The translations under genes and the position numbers were made by a program. 44,153 bases of DNA from Hydnum rufescens UP504 (lineage: Eukaryota; Basidiomycota; Agaricomycetes; Cantharellales; Hydnaceae): NCBI GenBank assembly GCA_014904985.1, contig MU128979.1, positions 90,013 through 134,165 of the forward strand, written 5' to 3'. The notes under the pieces were generated by a model. That model saw only the letters and a list, made by a program, of their open reading frames with translations, was not told where the DNA came from and made no database searches. Of the stretch, positions 1 to 11,168 are shown piece by piece. Numbering within the stretch: position 1 is the stretch's first letter; the number at the start of each line of letters is the position of its first letter.

Positions 1-760
1 ACATCTAACATGCCCCCTGGGTTGAATTTGTAGGGATCTGGGTCCGATAAGAAGTAATGCTTTGCCATTTCTGCTGCAGTGTCTTGCAATATTTGGCCAC
101 ATTGCAGCAGTGTAAGACAGAATTCTGTGTCAGGTTTGAAGACTGTGGGATGTCCTGTACGAGACACATGGACAATGGTACTGGTGAACAAGGGAGACTC
201 CACATCCAGATTGTACGCCAGATGATATAGTGAGGTGTTGACCAGACATACATTGGCAGCTGCACTGGGACCTTGCTCATGTCATATGGAGTCTGCTACC
301 AATGCCAGTAGGGTTCTTCAACAGAGTAGTTCCTGGTCTATGGAGTTTTCATTGGTCAGGGATTCGTTGGTTGTAGATCTGGCTCATTTGATCAATACAG
401 GCATGGCCAGCCTGCTATCCTGACAAGGGTCTTGCAGAGTGTTTCGGGACATATGCATGTAGTAGTCAACATGTAAGGGGTCCATATAGTTTGTAGACAA
501 TGGATGTTCCTTAAGTACCCACCCAGCCTTGCTCATCTGGGTATCTGAATAATCACATTGTGTTGGGTGGCCAGGCTTCCATGCTGTTCCTGTGAGGCTG
601 GAGGCAGTGGAATCTGGGCTTTGTCCAGACCTCGGGCTGGGCCTGGTCCAGTTTGAGGAGGCCATGCCTTTGGTCTCAATAGTTTTTGGGGGAGTGACCA
701 CCCCTGTTGAGGTATCCACCCTGTCTAACAGGGGGTTGCAGGTCTTGTTTGAGAGCACTT
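1..760 (-). pseudogene. Decayed gene of unknown function, running off the left edge
   Basis: Read on the minus strand from about 480 to the left edge, one frame stays protein-like for about 140 codons. It contains coherent pieces such as ANVCLVNTSLYHLAY and LSDPDPYKFNPGG and is broken only by TGA and TAG codons, each of which would be sense if it had been CGA or CAG. The C-terminus lies outside the window. A second, Ser/Pro/Thr-rich open block (384-758, minus) is in another frame and may be an upstream exon or a frameshifted part of the same gene. I recognise no family, motif, signal peptide or membrane segment. The stop pattern matches the CpG decay seen in the transposons nearby, so a mobile-element gene is possible. 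That a real coding relic exists is fairly likely; its exact limits are not known. Confidence 0.45.
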
Positions 761-1548
761 CATAAGCTTGGTTGAGGATAGGAGAGATGAGTGTTGAGTC
801 CCATATTCAGGTTCTTACACACTCCACCAGTGTTAATTCAGTAGTATCCGAATTGAGCTTAATATGATGAGGCAATCCCAGTGGGGGTTCCGGACTGGGT
901 TTACAGTTGTGACTGTTACTGGTTAGGATACGAGTCATCTCACAAGTCAGGTTGAGGAAGGGTTCAAGAGTTAGACTGAGTCAGGGGACTGTATCCTTGG
1001 GGTAAACCATGATGTAGTTTACAAGTCAGGGCAGTAGTATACCACTCAGTGCAGAGACCATAGTGTACTGTTTCAGTACACTGCAGATGGCAGCCTGAAT
1101 GAGGAGCAGAAAAAGATACATTTTCGGTCTTCCTGCAGCTAGCTATGTGAGTCAATTATGTAAATGCAGACGAATCTAGCTATAACTGGGGCAGCACCAA
1201 ACTCCAGTGGAGAAGCTTTCCACCAGGTTGGTTTGAGAAGGAGAAAAGAGAAGAAAGAGTCAAGTAGGAGCAGAGTGGTACATTGTACATACATAAGTAG
1301 AATGGTAGTAAGGCTGGGTGCCCACTGGACTCATACACCACTAACACACACCAAACACATAATCCTAGAACACCAGATGGGGCTAAAAGAGATATAAACC
1401 ACCTCTCAATCCTTCTTGGAGATTTACTTGAGGCCTTCCCTTTGGTCATGGTAGGGTCTAAATGGGACTTGACTTGAACACAAATCCTTCAGCATTGGAC
1501 CAAGACTAGGCAAATGACATAGGGGAAGCAGCTGCAATTAATCATCAA
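761..1548. other. Stretch without a supportable gene
   Basis: Short frames occur on both strands (for example 964-1155 and 1180-1449, minus) but none has a family motif, splice support or steady protein-like composition. I see no tandem repeat or terminal repeat here. It may hold upstream exons of the decayed minus-strand gene or simply degraded transposon sequence. Confidence 0.3.
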
Positions 1549-1886
1549 ATGCAAGTCAGATTCAGACCTCATGCTCCCAATCCATCACAGGTTGCAGAGC
1601 ATGGCCCTGTGTGTCATGCTACACCACTATCTCTTCAAGTAGGAGAACTTGATAATAGTCTGCCTGTCACACTTGACAATGCAGAGGGTGACAACTGGCT
1701 GGATACTGTAGATGGTGTGGATAATCCTTCACATCATGATGGTGGCAACCCTGATGCTGGCATTTCAGGTGCAAGGCATGCATTAGATGCTGTTTCAGTC
1801 AGACCTCTCCTCACCACTGCTCCAAGACCTTCTAGCCAAAGTGTCAACTGGCACTTCTGTTTTGGGGAAGCAGACTGTCAACACAG
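1549..1886 (+). pseudogene. Possible N-terminal exon of the plus-strand Ulp1-like gene
   Basis: An open block starts at an ATG and runs about 113 codons; it is rich in Asp, Asn, Gly and Pro. Near its end CACAG is followed by GTAGGC, a usable 5' splice site at 1887, so the block could be spliced to the coding pieces that begin near 2580. There is no recognised domain. The link to the protease gene downstream is an inference from strand, spacing and the lack of other genes between them. Confidence 0.3.
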
Positions 1887-2579
1887 GTAGGCAAGTTACC
1901 ACAGTATGGGCTAAGTGAGTCAAAAAGGTGCCTCAATTCATATTTATACTTGAGGAATAGTCTCTGCATTAGCTTATATATTACTGCCTATTACTGGTTT
2001 GTACCATTGTAGTTTAAACTGCCTTTCAGGCACATATTGGTATGTACCTGGGTGATTGATCCTCAGAGGTTTCTTTCCAAGTCCTGCCCCCCAGTGTGGC
2101 AATATGTTGGATCCACAACTTACTCATCCCTGTGTCACATCATGATGGACTATTCCTCTGTAAATAATGAGGCTGGCTCATCTAGTGCTTCCACATCCCA
2201 AGCAATCCTGCATCCTGCTGTGCCCACATCTGATGGGGACTGTTCAAATGTTCCTAATAGTGTCATACTTTGACCATCCACATGGGAACATGATGGATCC
2301 ATCATCAAAGTAGCCCCTCCATTTCACACCACTCCCTATTTTGATCACAAAGACTTTGCCTCCAAGGTGGTATCTTCACAGAAGAACATACTAAGTATGT
2401 CAACTACCTGTATCATACAAAACATATCCTCTCACTCTCATTTCATAGATGAACCCCACCCAATCTGACTGGTATATCTACTGTGTGAATGGTCTCTATC
2501 ATACTCCAACAGTGAAAGATATTTCCAATACACCAGCCAACTACATTCATCCACTCCAGACCAACTCAACTTATCTGAA
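1887..2579. other. Possible intronic or degraded coding stretch
   Basis: A 78-codon plus-strand frame (2037-2273) is open but shows no motif. The stretch lies between coherent plus-strand coding blocks, so it probably belongs to the same decayed gene as an intron or mutated exon. I cannot place splice sites with confidence. Confidence 0.25.
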
Positions 2580-3044
2580 TTTTATCATCTTTCACAAGTC
2601 CTTCCTGGCTTGACTGAGCATGATGTCATCTCTCCAGCTGACTGTACTCCCCAACCACAGAGATGGGATCGATTTTGTCCCCACCTTGCATATATATTTT
2701 GTCTCCCAGATGATCCTGAACCTCCCAAGCATGACTTGGATGATTTCATTGAATCTTCAGGTGGCAATATGTGCCTTGCTCCTTGATACCAGATCTCAAT
2801 CTCTGAATTCTTCACCTTGCCTTGGAAATATGCCAAACAGTGGCAGAGGGTCCTTCAAACCTGTGGCCTTGCATCACCCCCTTTTCCATGTGCACAATAC
2901 CCTCCTGCTCCCTCACCCCTACAGCTTGAAAAGATGCTCCACTGCTGTGCTCCCATCCATACACTCCATGCATCAGTTCGAGCCTATCTCATGTTGGGCT
3001 ATGAATTTCAGGGGATGCACAGTGGGCATTGCACAGGTTTGTGA
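2580..3044 (+). pseudogene. Coding block of the decayed Ulp1-like gene (middle part)
   Basis: One plus-strand frame reads in a protein-like way from about 2600 to 3044, with an acidic stretch (DDPEPPKHDLDDFIES), a TAG where CAG is likely, then WKYAKQWQRVLQTCGLA and a block ending YLMLGYEF. No known domain is visible. The reading frame changes relative to the next block at about 3030, where GCACAG|GT could be a splice acceptor or a frameshift has occurred. The same strand and absence of an intervening element suggest it is part of the gene that ends in the protease domain. Confidence 0.35.
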
Positions 3045-4594
3045 CTCACTTGGCAGTCTCCATGCATCAACCCCCTCCTCTCTTTGGTGTGGACAAACTC
3101 CTGATTGGAGCAGTCTTTCAAGCATCACACTGTTCTCCAAGCTTTCATCCACTCAAGGAACTTCAACGTGATGGTGTCCCAGTCTTTGTTGTCAAATTAC
3201 ATGGTTCTCATACTGCCATGCAGTGGAAAGACCCACATCCATCCAGTGTCATTCCTGAATCCCCCTCCAATGCTCCCCAGTATGTCCATCAAGGATACCA
3301 GACTAGGTGCCCAGCCCAGTGGTTCACATGCCCCAGACATGATGACAGCCAAAATAATCTTCATGATTGCTACTTGCTCTTGGATTCCATTTCTCCCATA
3401 CTCCACCAATCCCCACAGAGCTACAACACTATTTGGCAGTTGTTACAGGACTTCTATGGCCCTGCTCCCTTCCATCAAGGCACTCTCCTCCATGCCACTC
3501 TCCTCAGCATCCCATCAGTTTGCACCCCTATAGATTTTCACCATCTTGATGATCCAACTTTGGATCCTTTCCAAAAGTGGAAGCATACCAAAGCTTCTGT
3601 CTCTCCTCCTTACTCTCTCTTCAGGGACCCAGGCCCTCAATTCAATTCTGATTCCTATGTAATTTGCTTTTGTTTCCCATTATTGCATTATATGTTCGCT
3701 ACTAATATATCCTAGGTCAAGAATAAGTTACAATCCATTTATGATTCATCTCTCAGTCCCATCACCCCCTACCTCCCCATCAATGGACATTCTTTGCAAA
3801 AACTCCTTGAAAAAACATGGACCAATGACAATATTATTAATTCCTACATCACTATTCTCCAATGAGCCTGCCCTCCTACCATCTACATTCATGACACACA
3901 TTTCTTCCCTCAAATTCTTGCATCATCCCAATGCTCCCCTACATACTGCTCCACTTACAAATCCCTCATCCATCGCCCATTCTTCATCAACATGGAGCAC
4001 TTTATCATTCCAACCTTCATCCAGAACAATCACTGGGCTGTCAACTGTATCGATTTCCGGAGGAAGACTGTCACCTATTTCAACTCAATGCACACCACAG
4101 CTGTGAAGGAGACTGTCTTCAGTGTCACACACAAGTATCTGAAGAATCTTGCTGCTGTTGAGAACCATATCACATTTGATCTTGATCACTGGCTATTTGA
4201 TGGTTCTCCCCAAAATGTATGTTCATGTCTAATCTATTTCTTTACATTATGATCCTAATCAATGCTCACTATCTGACAGTCTTTTCAGCAAGATGGGTTG
4301 AATGAATGTGGTGTATTTATGATGGCCAATATGTGCACATGTGCTTGTATTCACCCTCTCAAAATCCTACTGCCACAAGATGTTCTATCTGCTCACCACC
4401 AGTTTTGCTTGGATAGTATTCACAACCAACTTGATTTTCCGAGCACACCTACCACATCTATCACAACTCCTTCACAAATGCCATTGGCTCCATATGGTAC
4501 TCCACTCTGTGTCCCAGGTGCTCCCCCCCGTGCTCTAATGCCACCCTGTCTACATCCTTTACCACAGAAACTGTTTTGCTGGATGACATTATGA
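3029..4594 (+). pseudogene. Ulp1-like (peptidase C48) cysteine protease domain, transposon-type gene
   Basis: Three exons keep one frame when two introns are removed: 3659-3715 (donor GTAATT, branch TACTAAT, acceptor CTAG) and 4217-4288 (donor GTATGT, acceptor TTTTCAG). Both junctions are phase 0. The protein shows the Ulp1 layout: KTWTNDNIINSYI (the usual W-x-N-D-x-x-I-N substrate segment), NNHWAV with the catalytic His, YFNSM where the family normally has an Asp, and QDGLNECGVF with the oxyanion Gln and catalytic Cys after the second intron. An in-frame TGA at 3863-3865 and the Asp-to-Asn change argue for an inactive copy. Ulp1/SENP proteases remove SUMO in the nucleus; in fungi such domains are also common in large DNA transposons. 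The roughly 210 residues upstream of the first intron are not recognised. It could alternatively be a degraded host gene. Confidence 0.75.
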
Positions 4595-5689
4595 TGGAAT
4601 CTGCATTCTGTTCAGAATCTGATGATTAATATCACATTCACCCACTCACATCCTCAGCATGATTAGACACATACTTGATATTAGGATAATATTACCTATC
4701 TCAGATTACCCACTGCAGCCCTGGATACTTTTGTTGATTCCTGAAGCAAAACATGCCAACAACAACAAACCTACCTAGACAATCCTCAAGAATAGATATC
4801 TCAATCACAATCCAGCTCAGACTGGACATAACATATATTTAATACTTGGTTGGGGGTTGTGGGGCCTGAAAAGGGGATCAAAATGATCACAACCAAGTGA
4901 CCAGGGACTGCTATGAGAGTGAGTGTGGTTTGGGTTGACAGCCTCATAGATGGAAGAGGAAGTTCCTTTATAATGACAATCAGCAAGAAAATCATGCATC
5001 GTCATCAGCTTGAATACCTTCTCCAAGTTGATCCAATGAGGTGTACTTATCCTTAATGCAGGGAACCCCATCAAACAAAGTCTTCCATTTCAGCTTCAAT
5101 ATGGGACAGGTCTGCAGTCTTTCCTCTCAGTTTCTCATGTGCTCTGAAGTTTCCTTAGCAGTTCCCAGAGTAAGGGGCTGCAGCTACTTGCCTGCTAGCT
5201 CCCTTTCTCTGTTCCACCCTTGGAATGTGATTGATCACATAATCTCAGACTGCTTCAGCAACTTCCACCCATGAATTCAGGCACATATTGCTAAAATCCC
5301 AATCCCTGAGTAACCCCCTATCAAGCTGGAATTCCAGTTTGTTATCCAGCTAGTCCATTAACATAGCACTGCAAGGTCAAAAAAAAGTTTCTCATTCTTT
5401 TCAGGTGTAACAGAGAACTGTGCTTTCTCGCCTTGTCTGCCTCTGGCTTGCACATTACGTACTGCCAGCATAGTTAGGTACAGACTGCTCTCAGTGCCCT
5501 GTGCACTATGATTCATTTTCTCTCACTCTCACTTGAAAGCTTCCCTAATATAGGGCCTGGCTCTGTGTTCAGTGATGCAAACTCTGACTGCCTACCCTTT
5601 GTTCATTGATATAAGATATCTGCTCAGTCATTCTGTACCATCGAGTGCCAGGAAATCATTATATGACCCTGGCATATGTTGCCCACTGG
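4595..5689. other. Stretch with only weak coding relics
   Basis: On the minus strand 4800-5270 gives short protein-like segments in more than one frame (for example VNPNHTHSHSSPW and LKLKWKTLFDGV), consistent with a badly decayed gene, but no domain is recognisable. The remainder (5280-5690) shows nothing I can support: no terminal repeats and no tandem arrays. Confidence 0.25.
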
Positions 5690-6260
5690 TGTCAACTGCC
5701 ACATTGTAACAGGTATGAGACAGTCACTAGACATAGATAATCCTTCCATAAAGACTTGGTTCCCCAGTGTGTCTGGTGGAACAACTGCTCATATTGTAGT
5801 GTTTGTTGATCTTCTTCAATCAGAGATCTGATGCTTGGTTCACAGTCGTGTGGCCCTAGCTTCACACTGAGCATAGGGGAGCCCAGGGGAGAGGATAAGA
5901 GAATAAGGACAATGAAGTAGTAGTCATAGTAGTCAGCTGAGGGGCACAATGACTATCCACAGAGAGGAAGTGGGGGGGGTCAGTAAGAAGCATGGGTTTC
6001 TACTCACAGGAGGGGTTGTGGGAGTTTTCATGACCAGGATTTCGATTGTGAGAACAGCCACTAGGGCAGCTGCTAGACAGACAAACATGTGAGTAATCAC
6101 ATCATAGTAACAATCTAGGAAACCTCCATCATTCTCACAGATGCATAGAGGTCTGGGTAAAAGAAAACTCACAGCAGTGTGCACATGGACTGACTACTAT
6201 CTATGGGAGAGGAAGGGGGGAAGTCAGTAAGAAGTAGAGTGAGCTTTTACTCACCAGAGA
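5690..6260 (-). pseudogene. Minus-strand gene fragment with two related short introns
   Basis: Two intron-like segments lie 190 nt apart on the minus strand: 5953-6007 (donor GTGAGT, branch TACTGAC, acceptor GGATAG) and 6201-6254 (donor GTGAGT, branch TACTGAC, acceptor CCATAG). Their sequences are similar to each other from donor to acceptor. The exon between them encodes a hydrophobic stretch (CLAAALVAVLTIEILVM, from 6090 down to about 6040) that could be a membrane segment. No family is recognised. The similarity of the introns to one at 35310-35356 is described in the findings. Confidence 0.4.
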
Positions 6261-6770
6261 AGTCATGTGTGTTGGGAATGTTTTATCAGGCTTAACATTG
6301 CCTCTGGGTTGGCTGATAGTGGTCTTCCAGCCCTGAATGACCCATGTGTGGCATTGGTGCCTGGCAAATAACCAGTCTAAGCCTCAATTCAGTGGGCACC
6401 ACTGGCCACAGGTCATTCTTTCATGGACTGTTCATGAAGAACAAGGAAAATTTTTCAAGCAGAGTTCAGAAATTGCTGATGCAGTACTCTGGGGGCCCAG
6501 GGGCTGTCAGTGTTATCTGAACCTCATTTTGTAATTAAGGTGGGGGTGGGGTTGGGGTTAGGCAGGGGTCAAAAATGAAGAAATACCTGGGTCATCCATG
6601 TGAGACAACCCAGGAATGGAAGCAATATGGTGGAAATCCTGGGTTGTCCCTTGAGAAAACCCAGGAAACATATCCAAATCACTGGATGGGTGAATGACAA
6701 ATAAAGCCTGGGATATGAAAGCATGTGATGAACATGAGGCTACCATGAGGCATATAGTATCTAAGGGAGG
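6255..6770. other. No supportable gene
   Basis: Only short shadow frames are seen (6337-6534 plus, 6558-6806 minus). There is a G-rich run near 6540-6565 (GGTGGGGGTGGGGTTGGGG), but no repeat or terminal structure. Confidence 0.3.
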
Positions 6771-6773
6771 AAA

Positions 6774-7531
6774 ATGCAGAAATTCCCCCATTTGAACCCC
6801 CATCATCTGAAGGGAACAAAGACTGAACTCTACAGACTTGATGACTTATCAGAACACTTCGAACATGTCATTGACATGCTGCACTGGAGGATCAAAGGCA
6901 GCGAAAGTGAAGGAAAGGGAAGGAACCCTGAAGATAGTAAGCAGAGTGGGAATCAATATCTATATATAGCTGATGAGTTTGTAGTTTGAAGGGGTTGAGA
7001 AATACATGTTCACAGCATCAATTGCAGCAATTGATCACAAGGATTGCAATCAAATCCAGGACTTTGCACTGAACTGGGCAATGAAAGGAATGATGGTAGG
7101 GCACTGCTCTGTTGATCTGACAAAGGTTGTTTTAGAAGGGTGGAAGTTTGGAATGTGGAACCAGCATGGAGTCGAGATGACACACATGATGAACCTTGCT
7201 GAGTGAGTTTGACTTCAGCACATGGTTGACCATGACACAGGTATTCAAATAGGGCTTCATTGTGAATGGTTTGAAAACACTCTGGAGACAACTCTTGAAG
7301 GCAAATGAATCCAAGACATACCTCAGCTGGAGCTGACAGCAGAGGGGACAAAGGTGCTGGCATGGGGAGAATTCTGACCATTTGGAGGGAACCATCAGAT
7401 GTTCTGCAATTGAAATCCTGGTGAAGATGGCAAAGGTGGAGCTAGACTGAGCAATGGAAGCCACACAGTATGTGCATGATGACTGAGGGGGAGAAATCCA
7501 AGGGTAAGGCGCAACTTGAGGAGCTGACAAA
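6774..7531 (+). pseudogene. Decayed plus-strand gene, left part, cut by the hAT-like element
   Basis: Successive plus-strand frames are protein-like: 6774-6989 (LDDLSEHFEHVIDMLHW) and 7006-7206 (IQDFALNWAMKGMMVGHC), followed by shorter coherent pieces (QDIPQLELTAEGTKVLAWGEF) interrupted by TGA codons up to about 7480. No domain is recognised. The block stops at the target duplication of the 4.2-kb element at 7532, and protein-like plus-strand sequence resumes after 11757. I infer that the element landed in this gene or in an older repeat carrying it. Confidence 0.4.
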
Positions 7532-7539
7532 GATGATAG
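7532..7539. repeat. Left 8-bp target-site duplication (GATGATAG)
   Basis: GATGATAG occurs immediately outside the left terminal inverted repeat and again at 11749-11756 immediately outside the right one. An 8-bp duplication is the hallmark of hAT-superfamily insertion. Confidence 0.8.
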
Positions 7540-8161
7540 CAGCCTGGTCAGCCATATAGAGGGGCCTTAAAAGGAGGGACACGTTGATGACTTAGGTAGG
7601 CCTAAATGGCTGAAATCAAGTTTGATGTCAAGTGATGATCAAAAAGCTGAATTTGACAACCGGCAATTACAATTTGACAATATTTTGACATCAAGGAATG
7701 TCAACTGCCTCATTTATGGGCCCTCTGCAAAATCTCAGTCAACAAAATTAATAATTAATATATACACCAGATATACTGTATAATAAAAATGCCTAAATGC
7801 GGTAATCAGATAGCCCAATGGGGATGGGTGCATTAGATAATACCCCATTACATCATACAGTATTTCCTATATTAAAAAATGCCTAAATGCGGAAATTGGA
7901 TGAAGTGCATCCAAAAAACATTTAGGCATCCAGCCCAATGGGGGCCCAGGACCAGGGGGAGGTGCCTGGGATAGATGGATGGGCCTCTAGGGACCCCAAT
8001 AGAGCGAAAAAATCAGGCCCAGGGCCAATGATTAGTGCCTGAAACAATGAGAGCAGTAAAAACATCACCAGAACCACTGGAACTTGCCGAGAAATAAGCG
8101 CTGGGCGGATTGCTCTGAAATTTGGCATGTGATTAGAGATTACCTCAACGCAAATCATATA

Positions 8162-9415
8162 AAAATTTCAGCCAAATTCATGCATAGGTTATGGAGATAT
8201 GAAGGAAACAAGTCTGGACATTAAAAATTCATTTCCTCCCCAAGAAAAATAGCTGGGGACTTGAAAATTTGCACAGAGCATAAGGACACAATGTAATAAT
8301 TATGTGCAAAACATCAGCCTAATCTACCTACTTTAAGGGAGTGAACTGGACAATAGGTACCAGAAGCACTGGAAATTGCCAAAATGTAAGGAGTGCAAGG
8401 ATCACTCTGAAATTTGGCATGTGATTAGATACTGTCTAGGCAAAGACCATATCAAAATTTCAGCCAGATCCACTCAGAAGGTACAGAGATATGAGGGAAA
8501 CAAGTTTAAACATTGAAAATCAATTTACTCCCCCCACAGACAAGGTATGGACTTGAAATTATACATGGGTTATGATCATATAATTAACTAGCCATGTGCC
8601 AAAAATCAGCATATTCTGTTTACTTCTAGACATTCAACTCCCTTTTCAGGCAAAAAGAGAACAACAAGCTACTATGAATGTTAAACACTTTAAATTACAC
8701 CCAAAATAGGTGGAATAGGCTTATAATATTATAGCCCTGACTGTATCCAAAAATGGAATCAATTGGATGTGTGGAAGTAGCTTAAATTGAGGGGGAGGGG
8801 GAGGAAGATCAAAAGTGAATTACATAAGATGTAGAGTAGGGGTGGCTCTTATATTACACCACTGAGTTAATACATATATGGGGAGTGTACATGCCAGATA
8901 TCAGCCCAACTGGACTCCATTTAGGCAGTGTTCCACAGGCCTCCCCCCTAAACAACAATTTCCTCCCCAGAGCCTTCTATCCATGTAATTCCCCTGACAA
9001 TGCACACTTGGGTCATCCAAACACATCTATAGCATTCCTCAAAATTTCAGATTTATAACTCCAGTGTTAGAGTCTCCATAATATTTTCAAGTTTCACTGA
9101 GATACACCCTCCAGTTGGGACACTTCCAGGGCTCCAATCACTTTGAATTTTTGTAGGTCACACCTGCTCATCATTTGAGGCTCAGCCCCAAATTTTCAGC
9201 CCATTCTGAGCACTTTTGACATGTGTCACATGACCAAGATCTTCCCCTCCCCCTGCTTCACTCAGTCATCCAATTTGTGTGGACTTTGTTTCCATCTGTA
9301 GTAGTAGTGTGTGACAGTGCATGATTCAAATTTCAGGAGATTCCATGCAATATTGATTGAGTTATTCAAGAAACATTCTAGATCAATTCAATTTGGGGTC
9401 AGAACAGCAGTATTT
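8162..9415 (+). repeat. Left arm of the 2.5-kb palindrome
   Basis: Starting at the 5-nt loop AGTGG (9416-9420), this arm is almost perfectly complementary to 9421-10675, with only scattered single-base differences, most in the outer third. Beyond about 8160 the arms continue with lower identity and a roughly 180-nt insertion on the left side, and both reach a GCCTAAATGCGG-like motif (7788 and 7882 on the left, about 10760 and 10870 on the right). The arm contains two diverged tandem copies of an about 270-bp unit (8090-8345 and 8370-8620) marked by CTCTGAAATTTGGCATGTG. There is no coding frame of note. Confidence 0.9.
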
Positions 9416-9420
9416 AGTGG

Positions 9421-10675
9421 AAATACTGCTGTTCTGACCCCCAAATTGAATTGATCTAGAATGTTTCTTGAATAACTCAATCAATATTGCATGGAATCTC
9501 CTGAAATTTGAATCATGCACTGTCACACACTACTACTACAGATGGAAACAAAGTCCACACAAATTGGATGACTGAGTGAAGCAGGGGGAGGGGAAGATCT
9601 TGGTCATGTGACACATGTCAAAAGTGCTCAGAATGGGCTGAAAATTTGGGGCTGAGCCTCAAATGATGAGCAGGTGTGACCTACAAAAATTCAAAGTGAT
9701 TGGAGCCCTGGAAGTGTCCCAACTGGAGGGTGTATCTCAGTGAAACTTGAAAATATTATGGAGACTCTAACACTGGAGTTATAAATCTGAAATTTTGAGG
9801 AATGCTATAGATGTGTTTGGATGACCCAAGTGTGCATTTTCAGGGGAATTACATGGATAGAAGGCTCTGGGGAGGAAATTGTTGTTTAGGGGGGAGGCCT
9901 GTGGAACACTGCCTAAATGGAGTCCAGTTGGGCTGATATCTGGCATGTACACTCCCCATATATGTATTAACTCAGTGGTGTAATATCAGAGCCACCCCTA
10001 CTCTACATCTTATGTAATTCACTTTTGATCTTCCTCCCCCTCCCCCTCAATTTAAGCTACTTCCACACATCCAATTGATTCCATTTTTGGATACAGTCAG
10101 GGCTATAATATTATAAGCCTATTCCACCTATTTTGGGTGTAATTTAAAGTGTTTAACATTCATAGTAGCTTGTTGTTCTCTTTTTGCCTGAAAAGGGAGT
10201 TGAATGTCTAGAAGTAAAACGAATATGCTGATTTTGGCACATGGCTAGTTAATTATATGATCATAACCCATGTATAATTTCAAGTCCATACCTTGTCTGT
10301 GGTGGGAGAAATTGATTTTCAATGTTTAAACTTGTTTCCCTCATATCTCTGTCCTTCTGAGTGGATCTGGCTGAAATTTTGATATGGTCTTTGCCTAGAC
10401 AGTATCTAATCACATGCCAAATTTCAGAGTGATCCTTGCACTCCTTACTTTTGGCATTTCCAGTGCTTCTGGTACCTATTGTCCAGTTCACTCCCTTAAA
10501 GTAGGTAGATTAGGCTGATGTTTGCACATAATTATTACATTGTGTCCTTTGCTCTGTGCAAATTTTCAAGTCCCCAGCTTTTTTTCTTGGGGAGGAAATG
10601 AATTTTTAATGTCCAGACTTGTTTCCTTCATATCTCCATAACCTATGCATGAATTTGGCTGAAATTTTGATATAA
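9421..10675 (-). repeat. Right arm of the 2.5-kb palindrome
   Basis: This is the inverted partner of the left arm across a 5-nt loop. Differences include CTTATATT versus its partner CTGATATT and an extra base near 10215. The near-identity of the arms in otherwise decayed surroundings suggests recent formation or gene conversion. Confidence 0.9.
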
Positions 10676-11023
10676 TCTGCATAGAAGTAGCATCTAATAA
10701 TGTACAAAATTTTAGAATGATCTGCTCAGTGGGTATTTGGATGTACCTCATCCAATTTCTGCATTTAGGCTTTTTTTAATAGGAATCATTGTATTATGTA
10801 ATTGGCTATGATCCAAAGTTATTATGGAGTATCATCTAATCCACCCTTTTATATTGGTCTATCTAGTTAGTGCATTTAGGCTTTTTCATAGCAGAGGTGG
10901 CTTGCCTTTGAAACTGGGCAACTGCCAGTGTTGAGTCCCGGGTTCAATTTACCAGCAATTGCTGGAAAATTTTTTCTGTTGTGTGACACCACCACCTCGA
11001 TCTACCAAGAGCCCAGGACAAGC

Positions 11024-11168
11024 CACCACACCCCAGTATAGACTGGGGTGTGGTGTTAAGGTATGTTATTAATGATCTTAGCTACTCTAGTGCAAAAAGG
11101 GCAGCCTCTGGCTGCCCTTTTTGCACACTATTGATTTTTTTAACTAACCTGTTGACCCCCCATTATAG
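11024..11168 (+). other. Hairpin-intron module A (inside the hAT-like element)
   Basis: A dyad with 13-bp arms (11024-11036 and 11043-11055, CACCACACCCCAG and complement) is followed by AAG|GTATGT at 11061. An intron-like segment (11061-11168, 108 nt) contains a 17-bp hairpin (GTGCAAAAAGGGCAGCC, 11090-11106, pairing with 11110-11126), a branch motif TAACTAAC (11141) and the acceptor ATTATAG (11168). This is the same order of parts as in the arrays at 41.6-44.0 kb, on the plus strand. The GGG/CCC version of the stem differs from the GAG/CTC version elsewhere but remains paired. Confidence 0.7.

Noticed and set aside
2585..2836. Minus-strand frame opposite the Ulp1-like gene
   Set aside because: The plus strand across the same interval fits the gene that ends in the protease domain; the minus frame has no motif.
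10890..10965. Functional tRNA gene
   Set aside because: No acceptor stem or anticodon arm can be paired; only promoter-box resemblance remains.
11090..11126. Bacterial-type terminator or small RNA gene
   Set aside because: It occupies the intronic position of the module and has splice signals on both sides.
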